Shown in pieces: positions 35,026-42,838 of a stretch of 48,599 nucleotides of DNA; within the stretch, counting starts at the first letter, position 1; each line of letters begins with the position of its first letter. The position numbers and the translations under genes are program-made. The stretch comes from an uncultured Clostridia bacterium (GTDB lineage Bacteria; Bacillota; Clostridia; Christensenellales; Aristaeellaceae). Where the stretch lies: contig CALCUD010000059.1 of the NCBI GenBank assembly GCA_937906775.1, positions 1-48,599 on the forward strand. Reading direction: 5' to 3'. The notes under the pieces were generated by a model that was given only the letters and a program-made list of their open reading frames with translations, made no database searches and was not told the origin of the DNA.

Positions 35026-36609
35026 TCAGATACCCAGCAGTTCGCTGAAAGCCTTCAGCGCGCCGTCCGTTTCATGAGACAGTACGCGTTTTGCCAGAAC
35101 CTTGCCCAGCTGGACGCCTTCCTGATCGAAGGAATTCAGGTTCCAGACAAAGCCCTGGAACATGACCTTGTTCTCAAAGTGCGCCAGCAGCGCGCCGAGC
35201 GCTTCGGGGGTGAGCTGGGAACCGATGATGATGGAAGAAGGACGGCCGCCCTCGAAATTCTTGTTCAGGTCATCATTGCCGCGGCCGCAGGCGAAGGCCA
35301 GGATCTGCGCGGCCACATTGGCGCACAGCTTCTGCTGGCTGGTAGAGCCCTGGATATCCACGTCCATACCGCACTGATTGACAGAGAAGCCCACAAACTG
35401 CAGGGGGATGATATCCGTGCCCTGATGGAGCAGCTGATAGAAGGAGTGCTGACCGTTGGTGCCGGGCTCGCCGAAGATGACGGGGCCGGTGACATAAGCC
35501 ACCTTCTGACCGTCACGGTTGACAGACTTGCCGTTGCTTTCCATATCCAGCTGCTGCAGATGAGCCGGGAAGCGGGACAGTGCCTGAGAATAGGGCAGCA
35601 CGGCGGTGGAGCCATAGCCCTGCACATTGCGCTCGTAAACACCGATCAGGGCGTCGAGCAGCGCGGGGTTCTTGCGGATATCGGCATTCAGCGCCAGCTG
35701 ATCTTCCTCGGTGGCACCGTTCAGGAAGCGCTCGAACACTTCGGCGCCGAAGGCCAGGGACAGCACAGCGCCGCCCACCGCGGAGGTGGAGGAATAGCGG
35801 CCGCCGATGTAATCATCCATGAAGAAGGCAGCCAGATAATCGCTGCTCTTGGCCAGCGGAGAAGTTTCGCTGGTGACGGCGATCATGTGCTTGGCAGGAT
35901 CCAGACCGGCGTTCTTCAGCGCGTCCTTCACGAAGGACTCGTTGGTCAGGGTCTCCAGCGTGGTGCCGGACTTGGACACCAGAATGAAGATGGCGCGGGA
36001 CACATCGGTGGACTTCAGCACCGCGGCGGCGTCATCGGGATCCACATTGGAAATGAACTTGGCGTCCATGTAGAAAGTGTTATTGGCCTTGGCCCAGTTT
36101 TCCAGCGCCAGATACATCGCGCGGGGGCCCAGATCGCTGCCGCCGATACCGATCTGCACGGCGGTGGTGAACTTTTCGCCCTTTTCGTTGACGATCTCGC
36201 CCGCGTGTACCTTGGCGGCAAAATCGGCGATCTTCTTCTGCTGCGCCAGATAGAACTCACGCTTGTCCACGCCGTCGGCGCAGACAGCGCCCTTCAGCTG
36301 GCCGCGGGTGAGCTGATGCAGCACCAGACGCTTTTCACCGGTGTTGATCACAGCACCGGTCAGCAGCGCTTCGTATTTTTCGATCAGTTGCGCTTCATCA
36401 GAAAGCGCCTGCAGGGCGCACAGCACATCCTCATCCACCTGCTTGGCGGCATAATTATATGAAAGACCGGCAGGCATGGCCACGGCATAATCCCGTACAC
36501 GGGCAGCACCGTTTTCACCGGCCATGACCGTCTTCAGATCGACTTTTCCCTTCAGCTGCGCGAGCGCCTGATAAGTCGCCAGCTGATCCATGTTATTCCA
36601 ATTGATCAT
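35026..36609 (-). CDS. pgi: Glucose-6-phosphate isomerase
   Basis: Interconverts glucose 6-phosphate and fructose 6-phosphate. The 527-residue protein has QIGIGGSDLGPRAMY, the phosphate-binding LVSKSGTTLETLTNE, GGRYSSTSAVG, GEPGTNGQHSFYQLLHQGT (active-site Glu and His) and a C-terminal active-site Lys region (VWNLNSFDQEGVQLGK). It resembles the long bacterial form and not the 450-residue Firmicutes type. Codon use is strongly biased, as in the ribosomal protein and pgk genes, consistent with high expression. Confidence 0.96.
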   Translation of the reverse strand: MINWNNMDQLATYQALAQLKGKVDLKTVMAGENGAARVRDYAVAMPAGLSYNYAAKQVDEDVLCALQALSDEAQLIEKYEALLTGAVINTGEKRLVLHQLTRGQLKGAVCADGVDKREFYLAQQKKIADFAAKVHAGEIVNEKGEKFTTAVQIGIGGSDLGPRAMYLALENWAKANNTFYMDAKFISNVDPDDAAAVLKSTDVSRAIFILVSKSGTTLETLTNESFVKDALKNAGLDPAKHMIAVTSETSPLAKSSDYLAAFFMDDYIGGRYSSTSAVGGAVLSLAFGAEVFERFLNGATEEDQLALNADIRKNPALLDALIGVYERNVQGYGSTAVLPYSQALSRFPAHLQQLDMESNGKSVNRDGQKVAYVTGPVIFGEPGTNGQHSFYQLLHQGTDIIPLQFVGFSVNQCGMDVDIQGSTSQQKLCANVAAQILAFACGRGNDDLNKNFEGGRPSSIIIGSQLTPEALGALLAHFENKVMFQGFVWNLNSFDQEGVQLGKVLAKRVLSHETDGALKAFSELLGI

Positions 36610-36667
36610 TTCTTGAGTACCTCCACTCAGAATTCATCGCGTTCGCGATACTCGTTCACACCTGTCC

Positions 36668-36696
36668 AGTATACTCACAAACAGTTGTTTTTTCAA
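36668..36696 (-). promoter_or_regulatory. pgi promoter
   Basis: TTGAAA (36696-36691) and TATACT (36673-36668) with a 17-base spacer on the minus strand. About 12 bases past the likely start lies a palindrome, ATCGCG-TT-CGCGAT (36636-36649), which could be an operator. Confidence 0.75.
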
Positions 36697-36736
36697 GGAA
36701 AAAAGCACACGGAAACCTGAAAAAACACAAAAAACA

Positions 36737-36750
36737 GCGCCGCGCGGCGC
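36737..36750 (-). terminator. GC palindrome with T-run, possible second terminator after pulA
   Basis: GCGCCGCGCGGCGC is self-complementary over 14 bases and is followed on the minus strand by TG and T6. It is about 85 bases past the pulA stop and before the pgi promoter, so it could be a backup terminator. A hairpin here would have to leave some bases unpaired in the loop. Confidence 0.4.
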
Positions 36751-36785
36751 GAAAACGGAAAGACTATCTCCTGCCCGGGGACAGG

Positions 36786-36817
36786 AAAAAGGATCCCCCT
36801 TTTTACGGGAGGATCCT
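36786..36817 (-). terminator. pulA terminator
   Basis: AGGATCC (36790-36796) pairs with GGATCCT (36811-36817), extended by CCC/GGG with a bulged A, and is followed by T4-5 on the minus strand. It lies about 20 bases after the pulA stop. Confidence 0.85.
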
Positions 36818-36836
36818 GCCGTTATCAGATCCCGGT

Positions 36837-39371
36837 TTACCTTTCAAGCAGCACCCAGCCGAGCGGCTGCACCGTCACCGTGCCGCTTGCTTCGCCCTCG
36901 CCGCCCCGGACATACTCGAAGTTTCCTTCCGGCAGCTGCAGCGCGCGGTTGGTATCATAGGGATTGATCCCGGCACAGGCCGTGATCTCCCCGTCCATGC
37001 TGAAAACGATCATAAGGGTCAGGTCATCGTTGATCTGCACGCTCACATCACCCTGTGTCAGATAAGCCTTTTCGCGGCGAAGCGTGTTGAGCATGGCGTA
37101 GTACCGGGACATCTCCAGCGCGTCGGAGCCCGGAGTCAGGCTTTCCCAGTCAATATGATTGATCTCATCGCTGCTCATATAGCTGTTTTCATCGCCCTGC
37201 TTGGTACGCAGCATCTCTTCGCCCGCCAGCACAAAGGGCGTGCCCTTGGCCAGATACACACACGCGGCGCTGAGACGGTAGATCTTCAGCAGATCCTCCG
37301 GCGCGGTATCCGGGCAGGAAGCCATCAGCTTGTCATAGAGGGTGAGATTATCATGGCAGGAGGTATAATTGATGACAGCGGCGTCATTCACCTTCCACGA
37401 GACGGCAAAATTCTTGACACCGCCGCCCAAACCGAAGGCGACCTTTCCGGCGTTCATCCTTGTGACATTTCCGCTGATATAACCGCGGTCCTTCACATCA
37501 AACACAGAGCCCTTGAGACCGTCGCGGATGGCGTCATTGAACACCGCCACGCCGCCGGCCGCGCCTTCTGTGACCTTGATCTTGCTGATATTGGCCTGAC
37601 GCGCCTGGAAATTCTCATTCAAAGCAGAGGTGCCGCCGGTCCAGCCCTCGCCGTAGATGATGGCGGAGGGATTGACCGCGTGCAGCGCCTGTTCGATCTG
37701 CTGCATGGTGGTCACATCGTGCAGGGCCATCAGGTCAAAGCGGAAGCCGTCCACATGGTATTCCTTCGCCCACCAGAGCACGCTGTCCACCATGTACTTG
37801 CGGAACATGGCGCGATTGGAGGCGGTCTCATTGCCGCAGCCGGAGCCGTTGCTGTTTTCGCCCGCGGGGGTATAGCGATAATAGTAATAGGGAACGATCT
37901 TGTTCAGATTGCTGTTGGCATCTGCGGTATGATTGTACACCACGTCCATTACCACGCCCATTCCCTGCGCGTGGATGGCCGCCACCATCTGCTTGAATTC
38001 GTTTACACGCACCTCGCCGTGATAGGGATCGGTGGCATAGGAGCCCTCCGGCACATTGTAGTTCTTGGGATCATAACCCCAGTTGTACTGCGCGCAAGTC
38101 GTCTCATCCACCGTGGCGTAGTCATAGACGGGCTGAAGATGGATGTGCGTAACGCCGAGCGCCTTCACATGATCCATGCCCACCGGCACGCCGGCGGCGT
38201 TCACAAGACCGGTCTCGGTGAAGGCCAGATATTTGCCGGGATAAGCGGATGCCGCGTTCGCGATGGAGAAATCACGCACATGCGCTTCCCATATGGAGGC
38301 CTGCTGATAGGAAACGAGCGGGTACCATGTATCCTTTTCAAAGCCCACAGGATCGGTCAGCGCGCCCTCCAGCACCATGCCGCGGTCACCGTTGACGCCC
38401 GCTGTCTTCGCGTAGGGGTCCACGGCGGTCTGCGTACCCACGCCCGTGGTGACGGTGTAGGTGTAATACGTGCCGTGTCCGCAGGGAGCCATTGCCTGCC
38501 ACACGCCGTGATCGGTATAGGTCATATCGAGGCACGCGTACGCGTCACAGGAATCCCCGGCCTCATACAGATCCAGCACCACCCGGGATGCCGTGGGTGC
38601 CCAGACCTTGAAGGTGGTCTGCCCGTCCTGCACGACCGCGCCGAGATCATCCCCGTCGTACAGATACTGCTCCGTAAAGCCCTTGGTATCAAAAACATCC
38701 GTGGGCACGACCGTCTTCGTGCCGTAGCCCTTGATGGTCAGCGTGTAGGTCTTGCGGATATCCAGCGGCTCCTTCATGGTGATATTGCCCATGACCACCT
38801 TATTATTCAGAGAGGACAGAGAAGCGATCTCCAGCCTTTCATCGCCGTCATACACCGCGATATCCTCCAGGCTTTCGATACGGACCGCCGGCGCGATGGT
38901 GTAGCGGATCTGATCCATGGCCACCATGGCCGCGGACTTGAAAATCAGGATCTCGTTCAAGGTCTTTCCTCCATCATTGCTGTAATATTGCCGCGCGTCC
39001 CCGGAGCGCAGATAGATGTTCGTTTCCGTCCCGGTCAGGACAGCAAAGCGATCTTCCTCCACATCCTTGGTGGCCGTTCCCCACGCGCTTCCGCCGGGAT
39101 CGGAGCAGCCTGTACGCACGATAAAGCCCACTTCATCCACGCCATCCGGCACATCGATCCGGCACAGATAGCCGTAATCACATTTTTCAAACAGCATGCC
39201 GTGCCCGGCCGCGCTGCCATACCACACCCATACATCGCTTTTCGCGATATCGGCATCCCTCTGCCAGTACAGGTTCAGGCAGCGGGCGCTCCCCTCCGCC
39301 GCGGCAAGGCCGCAGGCCGCGAATATGAGCGCGCAGCAAAGCAAAAGAACGATAAAGCGTGAATAACGCAT
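36837..39371 (-). CDS. pulA: Secreted type I pullulanase (GH13)
   Basis: Hydrolyses alpha-1,6 branch points of pullulan, starch or glycogen fragments. The 844-residue protein has an N-terminal hydrophobic signal (about 5-25; it could be cleaved after LAAA, and FAAC is a weak lipobox), a starch-binding CBM41/PUD-like domain (about 29-125), a linker/N2 domain, a CBM48-like domain (about 235-335, FKVWAPTASRVVLDLY) and the GH13 barrel. The barrel contains YNWGYDPKNYNVPEGSY, MDVVYNHT, DGFRFDLMALHD (nucleophile Asp), YGEGWTGG (acid/base Glu) and TSCHDNLTLYD. YNWGYDP is the type I pullulanase signature. No surface-anchor motif is seen at the C-terminus. It stands alone with its own promoter and terminator. 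Confidence 0.94.
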   Translation of the reverse strand: MRYSRFIVLLLCCALIFAACGLAAAEGSARCLNLYWQRDADIAKSDVWVWYGSAAGHGMLFEKCDYGYLCRIDVPDGVDEVGFIVRTGCSDPGGSAWGTATKDVEEDRFAVLTGTETNIYLRSGDARQYYSNDGGKTLNEILIFKSAAMVAMDQIRYTIAPAVRIESLEDIAVYDGDERLEIASLSSLNNKVVMGNITMKEPLDIRKTYTLTIKGYGTKTVVPTDVFDTKGFTEQYLYDGDDLGAVVQDGQTTFKVWAPTASRVVLDLYEAGDSCDAYACLDMTYTDHGVWQAMAPCGHGTYYTYTVTTGVGTQTAVDPYAKTAGVNGDRGMVLEGALTDPVGFEKDTWYPLVSYQQASIWEAHVRDFSIANAASAYPGKYLAFTETGLVNAAGVPVGMDHVKALGVTHIHLQPVYDYATVDETTCAQYNWGYDPKNYNVPEGSYATDPYHGEVRVNEFKQMVAAIHAQGMGVVMDVVYNHTADANSNLNKIVPYYYYRYTPAGENSNGSGCGNETASNRAMFRKYMVDSVLWWAKEYHVDGFRFDLMALHDVTTMQQIEQALHAVNPSAIIYGEGWTGGTSALNENFQARQANISKIKVTEGAAGGVAVFNDAIRDGLKGSVFDVKDRGYISGNVTRMNAGKVAFGLGGGVKNFAVSWKVNDAAVINYTSCHDNLTLYDKLMASCPDTAPEDLLKIYRLSAACVYLAKGTPFVLAGEEMLRTKQGDENSYMSSDEINHIDWESLTPGSDALEMSRYYAMLNTLRREKAYLTQGDVSVQINDDLTLMIVFSMDGEITACAGINPYDTNRALQLPEGNFEYVRGGEGEASGTVTVQPLGWVLLER

Positions 39372-39405
39372 AAAAACGCCTCTTTTCTGATAAACTGTGT
39401 ATATT

Positions 39406-39435
39406 ATTATATCAGATATCCGGGGAAAAGAGCAA
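39406..39435 (-). promoter_or_regulatory. pulA promoter
   Basis: TTGCTC (39435-39430) and a perfect TATAAT (39411-39406) with an 18-base spacer on the minus strand, about 35 bases before the start codon. Confidence 0.7.
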
Positions 39436-39470
39436 GTATTCCGCTGAAAAACCCGTCCTCCGCGCGGTCA

Positions 39471-39499
39471 TTGCCAGCGCGGGATATTTATGATAAAAT
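39471..39499 (+). promoter_or_regulatory. Promoter of the Bax-inhibitor-like gene
   Basis: TTGCCA (39471-39476) and TAAAAT (39494-39499) with a 17-base spacer on the plus strand, divergent from the pulA promoter. Confidence 0.75.
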
Positions 39500-39549
39500 A
39501 GTAATCGGGCAATAGCCCTTCCCCATTTTGGCTCAAAGGAGGTATCCCC

Positions 39550-40269
39550 ATGAAATCGATCGGTCTTAATAAAGAAGACTGGCAGAAAATGCGCAGCGGC
39601 GACCAATCCACGACCCAGCTGAGCGAACGCACTTTTAATCTTATTTTCGGCGGTTCGCTGGTCTGGGGCTTCCTGCTCACCATGCTGATCGTGCTCCTGC
39701 TTCAGAATCCCGTGATGAACATGATGCACCGTCAGGCGGACAGCTATCGGTATATCATTATCGGTGTGCTGATCGGCTATATCATCCTGTGCGCTGTCGG
39801 CAGTTCTCTGATGCGCGCCGAAACGCTGGGAAAGAATATCGCGGGCTTCCACCTGATCGTTCTGCCCATCAGTATCGTTCTTTCCATTTCCCTCGCGCCG
39901 TTCCTCACCTATGAGCCCACGCTCGTCACCAGCGCCCTGCTGCTGACACTGATCACCACCGGCATCATGATCGCCGCTTCCATGCTGTTCCCGCAGTTCT
40001 TCGCCGGGATCGGACGGACGCTCGGCGTCAGCCTGATCTGCGCGCTCGTCGTTGATCTGGTCGCGTTCCTGTTCTTCGGCAAATATCTTACCTTCATCGA
40101 TTATATCATCGCCGGCATCATGGCGCTGTACATCGGCTATGACTGGGGCCGTGCCTCCACCTGCTACCGCACAGCGCAGAATGCCCTGATCGTGGCCGCT
40201 TCCCTGTATCTGGACATCGTCAATCTTTTCATCCGCATCCTGTCCATCATTTCCCGCAGAAAAGATTGA
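39550..40269 (+). CDS. Bax inhibitor-1 (BI-1/YetJ) family membrane protein
   Basis: Family members form pH-sensitive calcium leak channels in the membrane. The 239-residue protein has an N-terminal cytoplasmic stretch of about 30 residues and seven hydrophobic segments. The end of the last segment, LYLDIVNLFIRILSI, is the characteristic BI-1 C-terminal signature, and YIGYDWGRA fits the segment before it, where conserved Asp residues lie. AAAGGAGG precedes the ATG. It is a single-gene unit between divergent pulA and convergent sulfite reductase, with a terminator downstream. The physiological role here is not evident. Confidence 0.85.
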   Translation: MKSIGLNKEDWQKMRSGDQSTTQLSERTFNLIFGGSLVWGFLLTMLIVLLLQNPVMNMMHRQADSYRYIIIGVLIGYIILCAVGSSLMRAETLGKNIAGFHLIVLPISIVLSISLAPFLTYEPTLVTSALLLTLITTGIMIAASMLFPQFFAGIGRTLGVSLICALVVDLVAFLFFGKYLTFIDYIIAGIMALYIGYDWGRASTCYRTAQNALIVAASLYLDIVNLFIRILSIISRRKD

Positions 40270-40303
40270 CCATGACAGGCTGATGAAGCCCGGTAAACCG
40301 ATC

Positions 40304-40353
40304 AAAAACACTCCCGTATCAGATCATCCTCTGCATACGGGAGTGTTCCTTTA
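40304..40353 (+). terminator. Bidirectional terminator
   Basis: A perfect 13-base stem (40307-40319 with 40335-40347) around a 15-base loop. On the minus strand it ends in TTTTT and on the plus strand in TTCCTTT. It separates the convergent BI-1 and sulfite reductase genes. Confidence 0.88.
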
Positions 40354-40388
40354 TTGATGATTATTGAATGCTGAGTCATGTACGCCGC

Positions 40389-41744
40389 TCAGCAGGAGGC
40401 ACCGCCCTTCACGGTGATCCCCAGGATCTCATTTTTGCGCTGCAGCAGTTCATCGCCCAGGATCATTTCCTGCGCTTTCTCAAAGCCGACACGCGCCACG
40501 GTATCCGCCAGCCGTTCGCCGGTGATCCCTTCAGAACGGAAGAACAGAATGGTCTTTTCAATGGTATCCAGTACTTCCTCCCGCGAGGTGAATACTCGCT
40601 CCAGCGCCCGGCCCTGCGCGACGCGCTTTCCCCAGCGCCCGCCGATGGTGATACGCCAGCCATACCGACCTTCATCATTCGCGTGGAAGGGGCACTTGCC
40701 CACGCAGCGGCCGCAGTTATTGCAGGCCGCGCGATCGATGGAAAGCAGATCGTCCTTCATGGCGCACGCCTTGATGGGACAGGCCTTTTCCACCTGACAG
40801 TTCCGGCAGCCGCGGCACTTTTCGGCGTCAAACACCGGCACACGCGCGCCGATAATGCCGATATCATTCAGATCGGGCTTGACGCAGTTATTGGGACAGC
40901 CGCCGAACGCGATCTTGAACTTATGCGGCAGCACCACATTATGATAGCCTTTATAGAAGCGCTCGTGCGCGGCCTCGGACAGCGCGTAGGTGTCATACAA
41001 GCCATACTGGCAGGTGGTGCCCTTGCAGCTGACCACGGGACGCACCTTGCTGCCGGTGCCGCCGGTCTCCATACCGCCCGCGTTGATAAAGGCAATAAAC
41101 GCCTCCGTATCCGCGTAATCCACGCCGGAGATCTCCATGGTGAGGCGGGTGGTGAGCGCCATATGCCCGTCGCCGTAACGATTGGCTGCCTCGCCCATCA
41201 TGATGGCCTCGTCTCCGGTAATGCGTCCGTTGCGGGTGATGACGCGGGCATTGAAGCGGTTCGTGCCCTTATGATTGAGGAAGCCCAGCCCTTTCAGACG
41301 TCTGATCTCCTCTTCCGGGACGGTGCAGCCTTCCGCGGACGGCATTTCCGATCCTCTTCCGTCCAGCCGGTCGATATACTGCTGCAAAAGTTTCGCGGTC
41401 TTTTCCACTGTGACCACGCAGCGATCCTGCTCCGTGCGGTAACGTTCCTCCAGTTCACCGCACACGATGCTGCCCATTTCACGCTCAAACAGCGCCACAA
41501 AACCGCCGCAGAGCTCCCGCAGATCCTCCCGTCCGGCATAGCGCTTGCTGAGAATGGCGATCGCCCCAGTCAAACCGCCGCAGGTACTCTTGCAGCCCAT
41601 GCCGCCCGCGAAGCCGGTGAAGGCCATGATCTCGGCATCCGTGAAGGACATCCCCAGTTCATCCCTTGCTGCCGTCAGCAGCGCTTCCGCGCAGGTTTTG
41701 CCCATTTCGCCGTAATAACGCGCGGCGCTCGCTTTCAGATCCAT
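40389..41744 (-). CDS. C_GCAxxG_C_C domain fused to siroheme sulfite/nitrite reductase-like protein
   Basis: The 451-residue protein appears to be a fusion. Residues 1-125 match the C_GCAxxG_C_C pattern (C18; GFAGGMGCKSTCGG with C51 and C55; C79; C95), a redox-related domain of unknown function. Residues 140-451 look like a small siroheme reductase: ARVITRNGRI, LTTRLTMEISGV, then C240/C245 (SCKGTTC) and C283/C287 (GGCPNNC) as the siroheme-Fe4S4 ligands, with two ferredoxin-type clusters inserted (CRGCRNC...C at 310-322 and CNNCGRCVGKC at 341-351). The first Cys pair is CX4C, whereas CX5C is usual. The reaction could be sulfite, nitrite or another siroheme-dependent reduction. No electron donor subunit is adjacent. 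GGGAG lies 10 bases before ATG 41744. Confidence 0.82.
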   Translation of the reverse strand: MDLKASAARYYGEMGKTCAEALLTAARDELGMSFTDAEIMAFTGFAGGMGCKSTCGGLTGAIAILSKRYAGREDLRELCGGFVALFEREMGSIVCGELEERYRTEQDRCVVTVEKTAKLLQQYIDRLDGRGSEMPSAEGCTVPEEEIRRLKGLGFLNHKGTNRFNARVITRNGRITGDEAIMMGEAANRYGDGHMALTTRLTMEISGVDYADTEAFIAFINAGGMETGGTGSKVRPVVSCKGTTCQYGLYDTYALSEAAHERFYKGYHNVVLPHKFKIAFGGCPNNCVKPDLNDIGIIGARVPVFDAEKCRGCRNCQVEKACPIKACAMKDDLLSIDRAACNNCGRCVGKCPFHANDEGRYGWRITIGGRWGKRVAQGRALERVFTSREEVLDTIEKTILFFRSEGITGERLADTVARVGFEKAQEMILGDELLQRKNEILGITVKGGASC

Positions 41745-41795
41745 TTTATTTCAACTCCCTTTCAGCAGAAATCAATATCATTCGTGATGTTCTTT

Positions 41796-41825
41796 ATTTT
41801 ATCACGGAATACGGTCCATTTTCAA
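41796..41825 (-). promoter_or_regulatory. Sulfite reductase promoter
   Basis: TTGAAA (41825-41820) and TAAAAT (41801-41796) with an 18-base spacer on the minus strand, about 55 bases before the start codon. Confidence 0.7.
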
Positions 41826-41863
41826 TCGATATTCCATCTTTTCAGGTCCTGTTCCCGGAGCGA

Positions 41864-41892
41864 TTGACACCATATCAGCCGCATGATAAACT
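41864..41892 (+). promoter_or_regulatory. Promoter of the ABC uptake/precorrin operon
   Basis: Perfect TTGACA (41864-41869) and TAAACT (41887-41892) with a 17-base spacer on the plus strand. Two copies of CAGGTCCTG (41843-41851 and 41896-41904) flank the promoter, one upstream and one at the start region, and may be regulator sites. Confidence 0.75.
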
Positions 41893-41929
41893 GAACAGGT
41901 CCTGCATACAGAAAACACGGAGCATACTG

Positions 41930-42838
41930 ATGATGAAAAAAACGATTCCCTGCCTCCTTCTGATGCTTCTGCTCTGCGCGTCCGCCGCGCGGGCCGTTAC
42001 CTTCACGGATGATCTGGGACGTGAAGTGACCGTAGAGGCTCCGGCCCGTGTCGCGGCGCTGACAGGCAGCTATGCCGATCTCTGGTGCCTGGCCGGCGGG
42101 GCGGACAGTCTCATTGCCGCGCCGCGCGATGCTTTTTCCGATTTCGGTCTCCCCTTCACGGCTGACATGACCGATCTTGGGCTTTCCAAGAAGATCAATC
42201 TGGAAACGGTGCTGGGCGCGCGGCCGGATCTCATTCTGGCCAGCAGCGCCACGGCTTCCAATACCGCCCTGATGGACGCTTTTGATCAGATGAGCATCCC
42301 GTGCGCCTATTTTGACATTCAGTCCTTTGAGGATCATCTGCGTGTATTATCGCTCCTCACATCGGTGACCGGTGCGTCTGACCGTTATCTTCTGTATGGA
42401 GAAGGACAGCTGGAACAGATCGATCGCGCGCGTTCCCGCGCTGACGGCAGCAATCCGCTCGTGCTGTATGTGCGCGTATCCACGACCGGCTGCAAGGTGA
42501 AAAACAGCACCGGCAGCATTCTGGGCGGCATGCTGAAGGATCTGGGAGCCATCAACATTGCCGATTCCGATGACAGTCTGCTTGAGAACCTGAGCTTTGA
42601 GGTGATCATGCAGCAGGATCCCGCGCACATCTTCATCATCCTGCAGGGAAGCGAAACAGAAACCCTGGAAAAGGTGCTGCAGAATACATTGACCGGCGAT
42701 CCCGTGTGGGCTTCCCTGACAGCGGTGAAAAACGGTCAGGTGCACATCATGGATGCCCGTAAATACAATCTTAAACCAAACGCGCTTTGGGGAGAGGCCT
42801 ATGAAGAACTGGCTGACATCCTGTACTCGCAGGAATAA
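41930..42838 (+). CDS. ABC transporter substrate-binding protein (iron/cobalamin/tetrapyrrole type)
   Basis: Extracytoplasmic binding protein of a class II (FecB/BtuF) uptake system. The 302-residue protein has a signal sequence (about 4-23, ending ASAARA), then the PBP fold with FTDDLGREVTVEAPARVAAL, the central helix region NTALMDAFDQMSIPCAYFDI and the C-lobe start VLYVRVSTTG. The signal shows an AxA cleavage site and only a poor lipobox (LLLC), although Firmicute binding proteins are usually lipoproteins. ATG 41930 follows CGGAG at 7 bases; a second ATG follows directly. The ligand is not readable from sequence; the partner genes suggest iron or a tetrapyrrole. Confidence 0.88.
   Translation: MMKKTIPCLLLMLLLCASAARAVTFTDDLGREVTVEAPARVAALTGSYADLWCLAGGADSLIAAPRDAFSDFGLPFTADMTDLGLSKKINLETVLGARPDLILASSATASNTALMDAFDQMSIPCAYFDIQSFEDHLRVLSLLTSVTGASDRYLLYGEGQLEQIDRARSRADGSNPLVLYVRVSTTGCKVKNSTGSILGGMLKDLGAINIADSDDSLLENLSFEVIMQQDPAHIFIILQGSETETLEKVLQNTLTGDPVWASLTAVKNGQVHIMDARKYNLKPNALWGEAYEELADILYSQE

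Noticed and set aside
34990..36462. A 490-codon plus-strand frame opposite pgi
   Set aside because: Mirror of a highly biased gene. It begins inside the terminator region and has no support.
37155..39362. A 735-codon plus-strand frame opposite pullulanase, rich in His and Ile
   Set aside because: A shadow of the pulA gene; composition is that of reversed codons and no protein family is recognisable.
40368..41867. A 499-codon plus-strand frame opposite the sulfite reductase
   Set aside because: Antisense shadow; the minus-strand protein has ordered cysteine motifs and a promoter.
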